From Achromobacter anxifer (GTDB taxonomy: Bacteria > Pseudomonadota > Gammaproteobacteria > Burkholderiales > Burkholderiaceae_B): a stretch of DNA of 64,000 nucleotides. Both the position numbers and the translations under genes were made by a program. The stretch's first letter is position 1, and each line of letters opens with the position of its first letter. Below are positions 9,311 to 16,496 of the stretch, piece after piece. Where the stretch lies: contig NZ_CAHLAR010000003.1 of the NCBI RefSeq assembly GCF_903652925.1, positions 434,001 through 498,000 of the forward strand, read 5' to 3'. The notes under the pieces were generated by a model. That model saw only the letters and a list, made by a program, of their open reading frames with translations, was not told the DNA's origin and did no database searches.

Positions 9311-10171
9311 ATGGAAAAGGCCACTAGCGGCTGGGTGAATGGTTTTATCGGCGTCGCAATCTTCGCGGGTTCCCTGCCCGCAACCCGGGTTGCCGTGGCG
9401 GAGCTGGATCCGATCTTCCTGACCTGCGCGCGAGCGGCCATCGCCGGCCTGCTGGGCCTGGCGCTCCTGGTGCTGCTGCGCCAACGCCGGCCCGCCCTGT
9501 CCGATCTCCCCTCGCTGGCGCTGACCGCGTTGGGCGTGGTCGTCGGATTCCCCTTGCTGACGGCCCTGGCCCTGCAGTACGTCACCTCGGCCCATTCCAT
9601 CGTCTTCGTGGGCCTGCTGCCGCTTAGCACCGCCATCTTCGCGGTATTGCGCGGCGGCGAACGCCCTCGCGCGCCGTTCTGGATGTTCTCCATCGTCGGC
9701 GCGGCCTGCGTCGCGGGCTATGCCGCCTGGGGCGGCCTGGAGGCCTCGCCCGCCGGCGACCTGCTCATGCTCGCCGCCATCGTCGTCTGCGGCCTGGGCT
9801 ATGCCGAAGGCGCCAAGCTGTCCCGCAAGCTGGGCGGCTGGCAGGTCATCAGCTGGTCGCTGGTGCTGTCCTTGCCCGTCATGCTGCCCGTCGCGCTGCT
9901 GACGCTGCCCGCCTCGTTCGCGCATGTCACCGCGCCCGCCTGGATCGGCTTCGCCTACGTGTCGCTCTTCAGCATGCTCATCGGCTTCGTGTTCTGGTAC
10001 CGCGGCCTTGCGCAAGGCGGCATCGCCGCGGTCGGCCAGCTGCAGCTGTTCCAACCCTTCATGGGACTGGGGCTGGCTGCGCTGCTGCTGCACGAAAACG
10101 TCAGCTGGACCATGCTGGTCGTGACGCTGGCGGCGGTGATTTGCGTGACGGGCGCGAAGCGGTACGCCTGA
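9311..10171 (+). CDS. EamA/DMT-family inner-membrane transporter
   Basis: This 286-residue protein has about ten hydrophobic segments in two repeats typical of drug/metabolite transporters (RhaT/YdcZ/EamA class). Characteristic pieces are FLTCARAAIAGLLGL near the start and the second-repeat end LQPFMGLGLAALLLHE-like segment. These carriers usually export amino acids or metabolites. The ATG at 9311 follows AAGGAG. The gene is divergently paired with the MocR regulator, suggesting regulated export of an amine or amino acid. Confidence 0.92.
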   Translation: MEKATSGWVNGFIGVAIFAGSLPATRVAVAELDPIFLTCARAAIAGLLGLALLVLLRQRRPALSDLPSLALTALGVVVGFPLLTALALQYVTSAHSIVFVGLLPLSTAIFAVLRGGERPRAPFWMFSIVGAACVAGYAAWGGLEASPAGDLLMLAAIVVCGLGYAEGAKLSRKLGGWQVISWSLVLSLPVMLPVALLTLPASFAHVTAPAWIGFAYVSLFSMLIGFVFWYRGLAQGGIAAVGQLQLFQPFMGLGLAALLLHENVSWTMLVVTLAAVICVTGAKRYA

Positions 10172-10293
10172 TGAACGCCACGGCCTTTGGCAGGGTCGAG
10201 CTGTTACGCGACTGCGCCTACTTCTGATAGCCTCTGCCCCTAAGCATCGTGACATCGGGAACCGTTTCCTGATCGGCTTTAGGAGCTCCCCTC

Positions 10294-10956
10294 GTGAAGA
10301 AAGCTTTACTCACCGCGCTCTCGCTCGTTCTCCTGCCGGCCGCGGCTGCCGTCGCCGCGGGCTCCCAGGCCGCGATTCCCGAGGGGCCGACGACCTGCAA
10401 TTTCGGGGCATGGACCAACTACTTGAGCAAGCCCGCGATCGAGGTGCGCGATGCGCCGTCGGCGAACGCCAGGATCGTCGGCAAGCTGCCGACAGTGGAA
10501 GCCGCCGGAGAGCCCGAGTACGCCTACAGCATCACCTTTGACGTGATCGCGGCCCAGAACGGATGGCTGAAGATCGCCAATGCCAGCGACGACTACAACG
10601 AAGCCGAGGACGAAAGCCGCGCTCCGCGCAAGTTCCATAAGGGCGAAGGCTGGATCAGGTCAGGCGACGCCCGGATAGGCATACAGTCCGGGCGCGGCTA
10701 TCTGAAGCCCGACCCCAAGAGCAAGCGGCTGCTCGACCTGGGCAGCAACTGGCTGACCGAAATGGGCACGATCAACGGCATACTGGCCTGCCACCAGGAC
10801 TGGGTGCTGCTCGACTACACGGTGGAGCGCAAGCGCCTGCCGGACGAACAGCTGGCCGAACTCGCCAAGGACGAACGATCGACCGGGCGCGCCTGGTTCC
10901 GGGGGCTGTGCTCCAGCCAGGAAACCAGCTGCGACATGAAATCGGTCGATCAGTAG
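10294..10956 (+). CDS. Secreted SH3-like protein of unknown function
   Basis: This 220-residue product begins with GTG at 10294 after an AGGAG site at 10281. It has a cleavable signal peptide (LLTALSLVLLPAAAAVAAG). The region AIEVRDAPSANARIVGKLP resembles the first strands of bacterial SH3 (SH3b) domains, and GEGWIRSGDARIGIQ fits its later strands. Three cysteines occur in the C-terminal half (ILACHQDW, LCSSQETSC). It probably acts in the periplasm; substrate or partner is unknown. It ends 11 bases from the convergent mntP stop. Confidence 0.8.
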   Translation: MKKALLTALSLVLLPAAAAVAAGSQAAIPEGPTTCNFGAWTNYLSKPAIEVRDAPSANARIVGKLPTVEAAGEPEYAYSITFDVIAAQNGWLKIANASDDYNEAEDESRAPRKFHKGEGWIRSGDARIGIQSGRGYLKPDPKSKRLLDLGSNWLTEMGTINGILACHQDWVLLDYTVERKRLPDEQLAELAKDERSTGRAWFRGLCSSQETSCDMKSVDQ

Positions 10957-10967
10957 CCTTCTTTTTT

Positions 10968-11537
10968 TCAGGCGGTGGCGCTCAGGTGCTCGTAGAGTAT
11001 CGCCGCGCCGATACCGATCAGCGCCAGTCCGCCCAGGACCTCCGCCCGCTTGCCCGCGACGCTGCCCAGCACCCGCCCCAGCATCACCCCTATGGTCACC
11101 ATCAAGGTGGTAGCCAGTCCGATGGCGATGGCCGCCACCACGATGTTCACGTCGACGAAGGCCAGACCCACGCCCACCGCCATGGCGTCGATGCTGGTGG
11201 CGAGGCCCGTGGCGGCCAGCAGCCAGAATGAATGGCGGGTCACGGGTGCAGCGTCTTCGTCTTCTTCCTTGAAGCCGTTGCGTATCATCAGCAAGCCGAG
11301 CACACAGAGCATCGTGAACGCGATCCAGTGGTCCCAGGCGACCACGTACTTGGCCGCGACGGAGCCCAGCGCCCAACCGATGACTGGCGTAATGGCTTCG
11401 ATCACGCCGAAGATCAGCCCCGTGCGCAGGGCTTCAGAAATCCGTGGTTTGTACAGCGCGGCGCCTTTGCTGATGGCCGCGGCGAAGGCGTCCGTCGACA
11501 TGGCGAACGCAAGAACGATGATGGCGATGGCATTCAT
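10968..11537 (-). CDS. mntP: Manganese efflux pump MntP
   Basis: This 189-residue membrane protein has six hydrophobic segments in two homologous halves. Each half carries the MntP acidic motif: [13 protein letters not shown] near residue 10 and [20 protein letters not shown] near 110. MntP exports Mn2+ from the cytoplasm. The start at 11537 gives the normal family length; the frame extends upstream but that part overlaps a manganese riboswitch. No strong ribosome site is visible, consistent with the site being within the riboswitch expression platform. Confidence 0.95.
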   Translation of the reverse strand: MNAIAIIVLAFAMSTDAFAAAISKGAALYKPRISEALRTGLIFGVIEAITPVIGWALGSVAAKYVVAWDHWIAFTMLCVLGLLMIRNGFKEEDEDAAPVTRHSFWLLAATGLATSIDAMAVGVGLAFVDVNIVVAAIAIGLATTLMVTIGVMLGRVLGSVAGKRAEVLGGLALIGIGAAILYEHLSATA

Positions 11538-11599
11538 TCGAGGAGAGATCCCACTGGGCGAGAACGGCACGGACTTCCGCGCCGCCCAGCGTCGCGCGA

Positions 11600-11725
11600 A
11601 ATATCCGTGGTCTCGCCAAGCTTGAATGCCGCTTGCGCCATGGCTGAAGAGCCAAGAATGTTGACGCAAGCCCTGCAGGATCGGGCCGAATCGGGCCGGG
11701 CTGGCAGGAGGCTACTCCCCAAAGA
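11600..11725 (-). promoter_or_regulatory. yybP-ykoY manganese riboswitch in the mntP leader
   Basis: Read on the minus strand, the leader contains TTTGGGGAGTAGCC (5' conserved loop, at 11711-11724), then GTCAACATTCTT (the second conserved loop, near 11670), and finally GGCGAGACC (11607-11617), in the order and spacing of the yybP-ykoY aptamer. This RNA class senses Mn2+ and switches on mntP/alx-type genes. The stretch from 11600 to the ATG at 11537 has CTGGGCG and CGCCCAG arms able to form an expression-platform hairpin. Confidence 0.87.
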
Positions 11726-11754
11726 GAAAAGGCAGTCTAGCAGACCCTGCTGAC
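11721..11754 (-). terminator. Candidate terminator after the sulfatase/Bug operon
   Basis: On the minus strand GTCAGCAG-GGT-CTGCTAGAC forms a hairpin (one bulged base), followed by TGCCTTTTCTCTTT. It lies directly after the Bug gene and just ahead of the mntP riboswitch, so it may insulate the two units. The T-tract is interrupted, so strength is uncertain. Confidence 0.4.
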
Positions 11755-11769
11755 CGCTGTGTTACAGCG

Positions 11770-12738
11770 CTACTCCCCCCGTATCCCCGCCTTCGCTATC
11801 ACTTCCTTCCAGCCCTTCGCCTCCCTGTCCACCCATTCCTGCGCCTGCGCCTTGCCCGCAAAAGGTCCGTGCATGCCCAGCAACGCCATGCTCTGCTGGA
11901 ATTCGGGCATGGCGTACACCTTGGCCAGCGTGTCTTCCCAGACCTTTGCGATCGCAGGCGGCGTGCCCTTGGGCGCCATCACCAGAAAAGCAAACGAGAC
12001 GTCATAGCCCTTCAAGCCCGCCACGCCCGATTGCGCCGCGGTGGGAACCTCGGGCAGATCGGGGTCGCGATCCTTGCCGGATACCGCCAGCGCCTTCAGC
12101 TTGCCTGCCCGCACGTGCGGCAGCACACCGGGCGTGGCCAGGAACGCGGCCTGGATCTGGTCGCCCAGCAGCGCGTTGACCGCCGGCGCGTTGCCGCGAT
12201 ACGGAACGTGCGCGGCGTCTATCGTGGCGGCAAGGCGCAGCTTTTCAAAGGCGAGGTTGCCGGGACTGCCGTAGCCGGCGGACGCGTAGGTGATGCGGTG
12301 GGTCTTGGCATAGCGCAGGAATTCGTCCAGCGTGCCGACGCCCAATTCGGGCCGCACGGCCAGGGCCAGGCCGAAGGAACCGGCCAGGCTGAGCGGCTCC
12401 AGCCGCTGGGTAACGTCCTTGTCCAGCCCCTTGAAGATGTAGGGGTTGACGGTCATCAGCGTGTCGAGCGTCATCAGCAGCGTGTAGCCGTCGGGCGCGG
12501 CCTGGGCCACCGACTGGGCGCCGATGTTGCCGGATGCGCCGGAGCGGTTTTCCACCACGATGGTCTGGCCGAGGATCTTGCCCGCGTGCTGGGCGATAGC
12601 CCGGGCCTCAAGATCCAGCGGCCCCGCGGGCGGGAAGTTGACGATGAGGCGGACAGGACGCGACGGATAGTCGGACGCCACGGCAACCGAGGTTCCGGCC
12701 GCAAGCAGCGCCGTACAGAACAGCAAGGACTTGATCAT
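11770..12738 (-). CDS. Bug-family (TctC-like) periplasmic substrate-binding protein
   Basis: This 322-residue protein has a signal peptide (LLFCTALLAAGTSVAVAS) and the Bug hallmarks YPSRPVRLIVNFPPAGPLD, VVENRSGASGNIGAQ and APDGYTLL. It binds small organic acids or amides in the periplasm. No TctA/TctB membrane partners are nearby, so it is an orphan like many Bug proteins in this bacterial group. It is the second gene after a sulfatase (51-base gap), which suggests its ligand may be a sulfated or phosphonate-related acid; that is inference. Confidence 0.92.
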   Translation of the reverse strand: MIKSLLFCTALLAAGTSVAVASDYPSRPVRLIVNFPPAGPLDLEARAIAQHAGKILGQTIVVENRSGASGNIGAQSVAQAAPDGYTLLMTLDTLMTVNPYIFKGLDKDVTQRLEPLSLAGSFGLALAVRPELGVGTLDEFLRYAKTHRITYASAGYGSPGNLAFEKLRLAATIDAAHVPYRGNAPAVNALLGDQIQAAFLATPGVLPHVRAGKLKALAVSGKDRDPDLPEVPTAAQSGVAGLKGYDVSFAFLVMAPKGTPPAIAKVWEDTLAKVYAMPEFQQSMALLGMHGPFAGKAQAQEWVDREAKGWKEVIAKAGIRGE

Positions 12739-12789
12739 GCTTTTCTCCTGGGTGGCGCCGGCCGCGGGGGCCGGCGTCGTGGCGGAACA

Positions 12790-14373
12790 TCAGGCAATGG
12801 CGGTGGGGTGCGGGCTGGTCTCGGCGTGGCGGATCATGCTGCGCGACAGTTCCAGCAGCAGTTCGCCACGCAGCGCGGCCGCGGCGGAGTCGTCCCACAG
12901 GTTACGCAGTTCGTGTGGGTCTTCGCGCAAGTCATAGAGTTCGCCCCAGGCAGCGTCGGCATAGACGCTGAGCCGGTGACGCGGCGTCTGCAGGGTGCGC
13001 ATGCGGGTGCGGCCGGCAAAGCCGAACATGGTGCGCTGGCCTTCTTCCTCGATCAGCACGGCGTCGCGCACGCCATCGGCTGCGCCGGACATGAGCGGCA
13101 GCAGGGACGCGCCCTGCATGCCGTTGTAGGCCGGCAGGCCGGCGCGCGCCAGCACGGTGGCGGCGATGTCGGCGGTGGAGCACAGCGCCTGGCTGCGCGC
13201 GGCGGCGGGCGCCGCCTGCGGATCGCGCCAGATGAACGGCGTGCGGATCAGGCTCTGATAATGGACCGGGCCCTTGAGCAGCAGCTGATGGTCGCCGAAG
13301 TAATCGCCATGGTCGCTGGTGAAGATGACGACGGTGTTTTCGTCCAGGCCGGTCTCGCGCAGCGCCTGCATGACGCGGCCGATGGTGGCGTCGATATGGC
13401 TGATGGAGCCGTAGTTCAGCGCAATCGCTTCGCGCGCCTCGCGCTCGGTGCAAGCGAAGATGGCGGGCGTGTGCTTGACGGCCTTGCCCTGGTCGCGCTG
13501 CTGGTGCAGCCAGGCCACGTGCGGCGGCAATTGACGGCCCGGCGCGGCGCAGGCATGGAAGGACTCCGGCAGCGTCACATCCTCGGGACGGTACATGTCC
13601 CAATACTTGCCGTGAGGCGTGAACGGATGGTGCGGGTCGGGGAACGAGCACTGGATGAAGAAGGGCTTGCCGCTGGCGGCGTTCTCGCGCAGTTGCGCGA
13701 TGGTCTGGTCGCCGATGTAGGCGGTGGTGGAGCATTCCTCGGGCACCCGCGTGCGCCAGGCCTGGTGATGCTGCGTCAACACATAGCCGGGCGCAGGCAA
13801 GGCGTGCTCGGGGCCCCACAGCCGTCGCACTTCGGGATGCTCCCGCGCCAGCCAGCGCTCGTAATGGCCCCAGACCTGGTCGCCATGATCCACCGCCAGC
13901 GCCACGCGCTCGAAGCCATAGAAAGGGGTTTCCAGGTCATGGTTCGGATCCGTGCGCCACAGCGGCCCCCATTCCTGGTCGTAGTTGCCGGGTTCGGCGG
14001 TCCAGGCCTCGCCCTGCGCGGGATCGCCGGCCGGCGGCCAGACGGCGGGCTTGCCGGTCATGTTCTGCAGATGCGACTTGCCGATCAGCGCGGTGGCGTA
14101 GCCCGCGCCGCGCAGCCGGTCGACAAAGGTGGTGGCGCGCTGCGACAGCGGAATGCCGTTGTGGCGCGCGCCGTGCACCGAGGGCATGCGGCCAGTCATC
14201 AGGGTGGCCCGGTTAGGCATGCAGATCGGCGACGCGACATAAAAGCGGTCGGCCGACCACCCCTGCCCCGCCAGCGCGTCTAGCTCCGGCGTGCGCAGCA
14301 TGGCGTTGCCATAGCTGCCCAGATGATCCGCGCGCTGCTGATCCGTGATGAATAGCAGGAAATTCGGCTGCAT
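12790..14373 (-). CDS. Sulfatase / phosphonate monoester hydrolase family enzyme
   Basis: This 527-residue alkaline-phosphatase-superfamily enzyme has N-terminal metal-binding LFITDQQRADHLG and the formylglycine motif C-M-P-N-R (Cys51) inside SPICMPNRATLMTGRMPS. Later metal-site pieces are TSDHGDYFGDH and KGPVHYQSLIRTPFIW. No signal peptide is present, so it should act in the cytoplasm on an imported substrate. Cys51 must be converted to formylglycine by an enzyme encoded elsewhere. The ATG at 14373 follows GAGGAGA. It heads an operon with a Bug protein and is divergent from a LysR regulator. Confidence 0.92.
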   Translation of the reverse strand: MQPNFLLFITDQQRADHLGSYGNAMLRTPELDALAGQGWSADRFYVASPICMPNRATLMTGRMPSVHGARHNGIPLSQRATTFVDRLRGAGYATALIGKSHLQNMTGKPAVWPPAGDPAQGEAWTAEPGNYDQEWGPLWRTDPNHDLETPFYGFERVALAVDHGDQVWGHYERWLAREHPEVRRLWGPEHALPAPGYVLTQHHQAWRTRVPEECSTTAYIGDQTIAQLRENAASGKPFFIQCSFPDPHHPFTPHGKYWDMYRPEDVTLPESFHACAAPGRQLPPHVAWLHQQRDQGKAVKHTPAIFACTEREAREAIALNYGSISHIDATIGRVMQALRETGLDENTVVIFTSDHGDYFGDHQLLLKGPVHYQSLIRTPFIWRDPQAAPAAARSQALCSTADIAATVLARAGLPAYNGMQGASLLPLMSGAADGVRDAVLIEEEGQRTMFGFAGRTRMRTLQTPRHRLSVYADAAWGELYDLREDPHELRNLWDDSAAAALRGELLLELSRSMIRHAETSPHPTAIA

Positions 14374-14506
14374 CGTGTCTCCTCGCCGCCGGCTTTGCGC
14401 CGGCATGGCTCTGTTGTCCGGCCATTATGTGGAGATGAGACATAAATTGATAATGAATTAATATTACCGATCCATAACCGCGTATTTATGCCTTAAGGAC
14501 GCCCGC
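14374..14506. promoter_or_regulatory. Sulfatase/LysR divergent promoter region
   Basis: The 133-base gap holds a strikingly AT-rich stretch (about 14430-14490) with a short palindrome TAATGAATTA and neighbouring ATAAATTGATAAT elements. LysR-type regulators commonly bind such divergent regions at T-N11-A motifs. Exact promoter elements are not resolved. Confidence 0.45.
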
Positions 14507-15412
14507 ATGGACTGGACCCACCGCATCCGCCTGCGCCACCTGGCCATCCTGGTGCGCCTGTGCGACACCCGCAACCTGAGCCAGGTCGCGTCCGAACTCA
14601 ACATCACGCAGCCTGCGCTGTCGAAGTGGCTGAAGGACCTGGAAGCGGACATCGGCCTGACCCTGTTCGACCGCCACGCGCGCGGCATCGAACCCACGCT
14701 TTACGGACTGGAACTGCGCAGGCATGCGCGCGAAATCCTGGGCAAGCTGGGCCGGGCCCAGGACACCATGGCGCAGCTGGCGCGCGGCGCCACCGGCACG
14801 CTGGCCGTGGGCGTCACGCCCAACATCGCGCCGGTGCTGCTGCCGCCCAGCATCCAGCGCTTCCGCGAACGCTATCCACGCGTGCTGCTGCGCCTGGCCG
14901 AGAACACGCTGGACTATCTGCTGCCGCTGGTACAGGAAGGCTCTTTCGACGTGCTGGTCGGACGCCTGGAGCAGCACTCGCTGCCGCGCAACCTGCACTA
15001 CGAAGAGCTGTACGACGAACCCATCTGCCTGGCCGTGGGCACGGCGCATCCGCTGGCGAACAAGCGCAAGGTGACGTGGCAGGACGTGCAGGCCTACCCC
15101 TGGATCACGCCCGGCGCTTCGACGCCCATGCGGATACGCATCGACTACGAACTGGCGCTGGCCGACCAGCCCGCGCCGTGGCAACAGGTGGAGTCGTCGT
15201 CGGTGCTGGTCAACCTGGCGCTGCTGGACGGCTCGGATCTGATACTGCCGATCTCGGAGGGGCTGGCGCGGCATTTTGCCCGGCAGCACATGATCAAGGT
15301 GCTGCCCCTGCCCATGCGCAGCCGCGGGATCACGGGCATGGTGTGGCGCGACACGGCGCTGGCATCGGAACATGCGGCGTATTTCATGGAATGCTTACGG
15401 CTGGCCAGATAA
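14507..15412 (+). CDS. LysR-type transcriptional regulator
   Basis: This 301-residue protein has an N-terminal winged helix (LRHLAILVRLCDTRNLSQVA, then ITQPALSKWLKDLEADIGL) and a periplasmic-binding-like effector domain (TLAVGVTPNIAPVLLP onwards). The ATG at 14507 follows TAAGGAC. Divergence from the sulfatase/Bug operon suggests it controls that operon in response to its substrate or product. Confidence 0.93.
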   Translation: MDWTHRIRLRHLAILVRLCDTRNLSQVASELNITQPALSKWLKDLEADIGLTLFDRHARGIEPTLYGLELRRHAREILGKLGRAQDTMAQLARGATGTLAVGVTPNIAPVLLPPSIQRFRERYPRVLLRLAENTLDYLLPLVQEGSFDVLVGRLEQHSLPRNLHYEELYDEPICLAVGTAHPLANKRKVTWQDVQAYPWITPGASTPMRIRIDYELALADQPAPWQQVESSSVLVNLALLDGSDLILPISEGLARHFARQHMIKVLPLPMRSRGITGMVWRDTALASEHAAYFMECLRLAR

Positions 15413-15423
15413 CGGAGATTTCC

Positions 15424-15873
15424 TTGACCCGATCCGAATACGAAACCGAACTTCTGCGCATCCTGCGCGCCCACGGCGCCGCGGCCCGCGCCACGCTCAC
15501 GGCCCTGATCGCCGCCCTGCCCCCCAAGGCGCGCGAAATCCACTTCGTGGTGTTCCCCGACCAGGACGGCGAAGGCACGCTCTCCGTGGTCGCGAGCCTG
15601 GACGGCCCGGATCTGTTCGTGCTCAACAAGGCCATCGAAGGCCATCGCTATCTGTTCGACGTCCGCCACACGGAACACGGCATCGAACCCGAAGTTCCGC
15701 TGTTCGCCTCGGACGGAGCCGGCTTCGACGTACAGGACGTCATCGTCGACACCGCCATGTCGTGGGTGGAAGAACTATGGGCAGCCTGCGGCGGCTCTCC
15801 GCTGCCCGGGCTTGTGTATGGCGAAGAAGGCTACGGCACGCGCGAACCGCTGGCCTTGCCTGCGCAGTCCTAG
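15424..15873 (+). CDS. Small conserved protein, possibly DUF6389 family
   Basis: This 149-residue cytoplasmic protein starts at TTG 15424 preceded by ACGGAG; there is no in-frame ATG nearby. The central block EIHFVVFPDQDGEGTLSVVA and GPDLFVLNKAIEG are distinctive. They recall a small domain-of-unknown-function group (DUF6389) that I place with moderate confidence. It lies 11 bases after the LysR gene. No catalytic motif or membrane segment is seen. Confidence 0.72.
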   Translation: MTRSEYETELLRILRAHGAAARATLTALIAALPPKAREIHFVVFPDQDGEGTLSVVASLDGPDLFVLNKAIEGHRYLFDVRHTEHGIEPEVPLFASDGAGFDVQDVIVDTAMSWVEELWAACGGSPLPGLVYGEEGYGTREPLALPAQS

Positions 15874-15927
15874 CGCGCGGCACCGCCGCCTTGCGGTCCT
15901 GCCGGATGGAACTTCATCCGATCGCGC

Positions 15928-16371
15928 TTACCAGGTCAGGTAGAACATCGCCTTGGCCAGCACCACGATCAGCATCATGTGGCAGAACACGCTGACATGC
16001 ATGCGGCGGCTCAAAGCCCCGGTCAGGCGCTTGCGCCGCGCCAGGGTCAAGGCGGTGGCGACGTGGACCAGCACGCTCAGGGTCAACGCGATCTTCAGCG
16101 CCAGCAGGATGCCGAAGGAAGATTCGAACGGATGCGCCAGCGCGCCCCGGTGTTGCCAGGCCAGCCCCAGGCCGGCCAGGTACAGCACCACCACGGCCCA
16201 AGGCAGCACGGACCGCACGCGCGGCGCCAGCTGGCTGCCCAGCGCGTGGCGCACGTCCGGCGGCAGGCGCTTGTGCACAGGCTCCAGGAACAGCACCTCG
16301 AAACTGACGGTGCCGACGAACAGGAAGGCCGCGAGCAGGTGCAGGATGAGCAGCAAGGGATAGGTATTCAT
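15928..16371 (-). CDS. CopD-like small integral membrane protein
   Basis: This 147-residue protein has four hydrophobic helices and a conserved histidine in the first (YPLLLILHLLAAFLFVGTV), consistent with the CopD/DUF2269-type membrane domain. Further histidines occur in LVHVATALTLARR and FCHMMLIVVL. Family members are linked to copper handling or haem-binding, but no copper gene is adjacent, so the role is open. It is convergent with the preceding small gene. Confidence 0.82.
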   Translation of the reverse strand: MNTYPLLLILHLLAAFLFVGTVSFEVLFLEPVHKRLPPDVRHALGSQLAPRVRSVLPWAVVVLYLAGLGLAWQHRGALAHPFESSFGILLALKIALTLSVLVHVATALTLARRKRLTGALSRRMHVSVFCHMMLIVVLAKAMFYLTW

Positions 16372-16496
16372 GGCTGCGAACAGGAATGGCCATCAATGAT
16401 GGATTGTCCCATCCGCAGAGATGGCGCGGGCATGACAAACATCAAGCCCGCCCGTTCCTGGCGCAAGCCCGGTGCATCGCCGCCGTGCTTGTCCCG

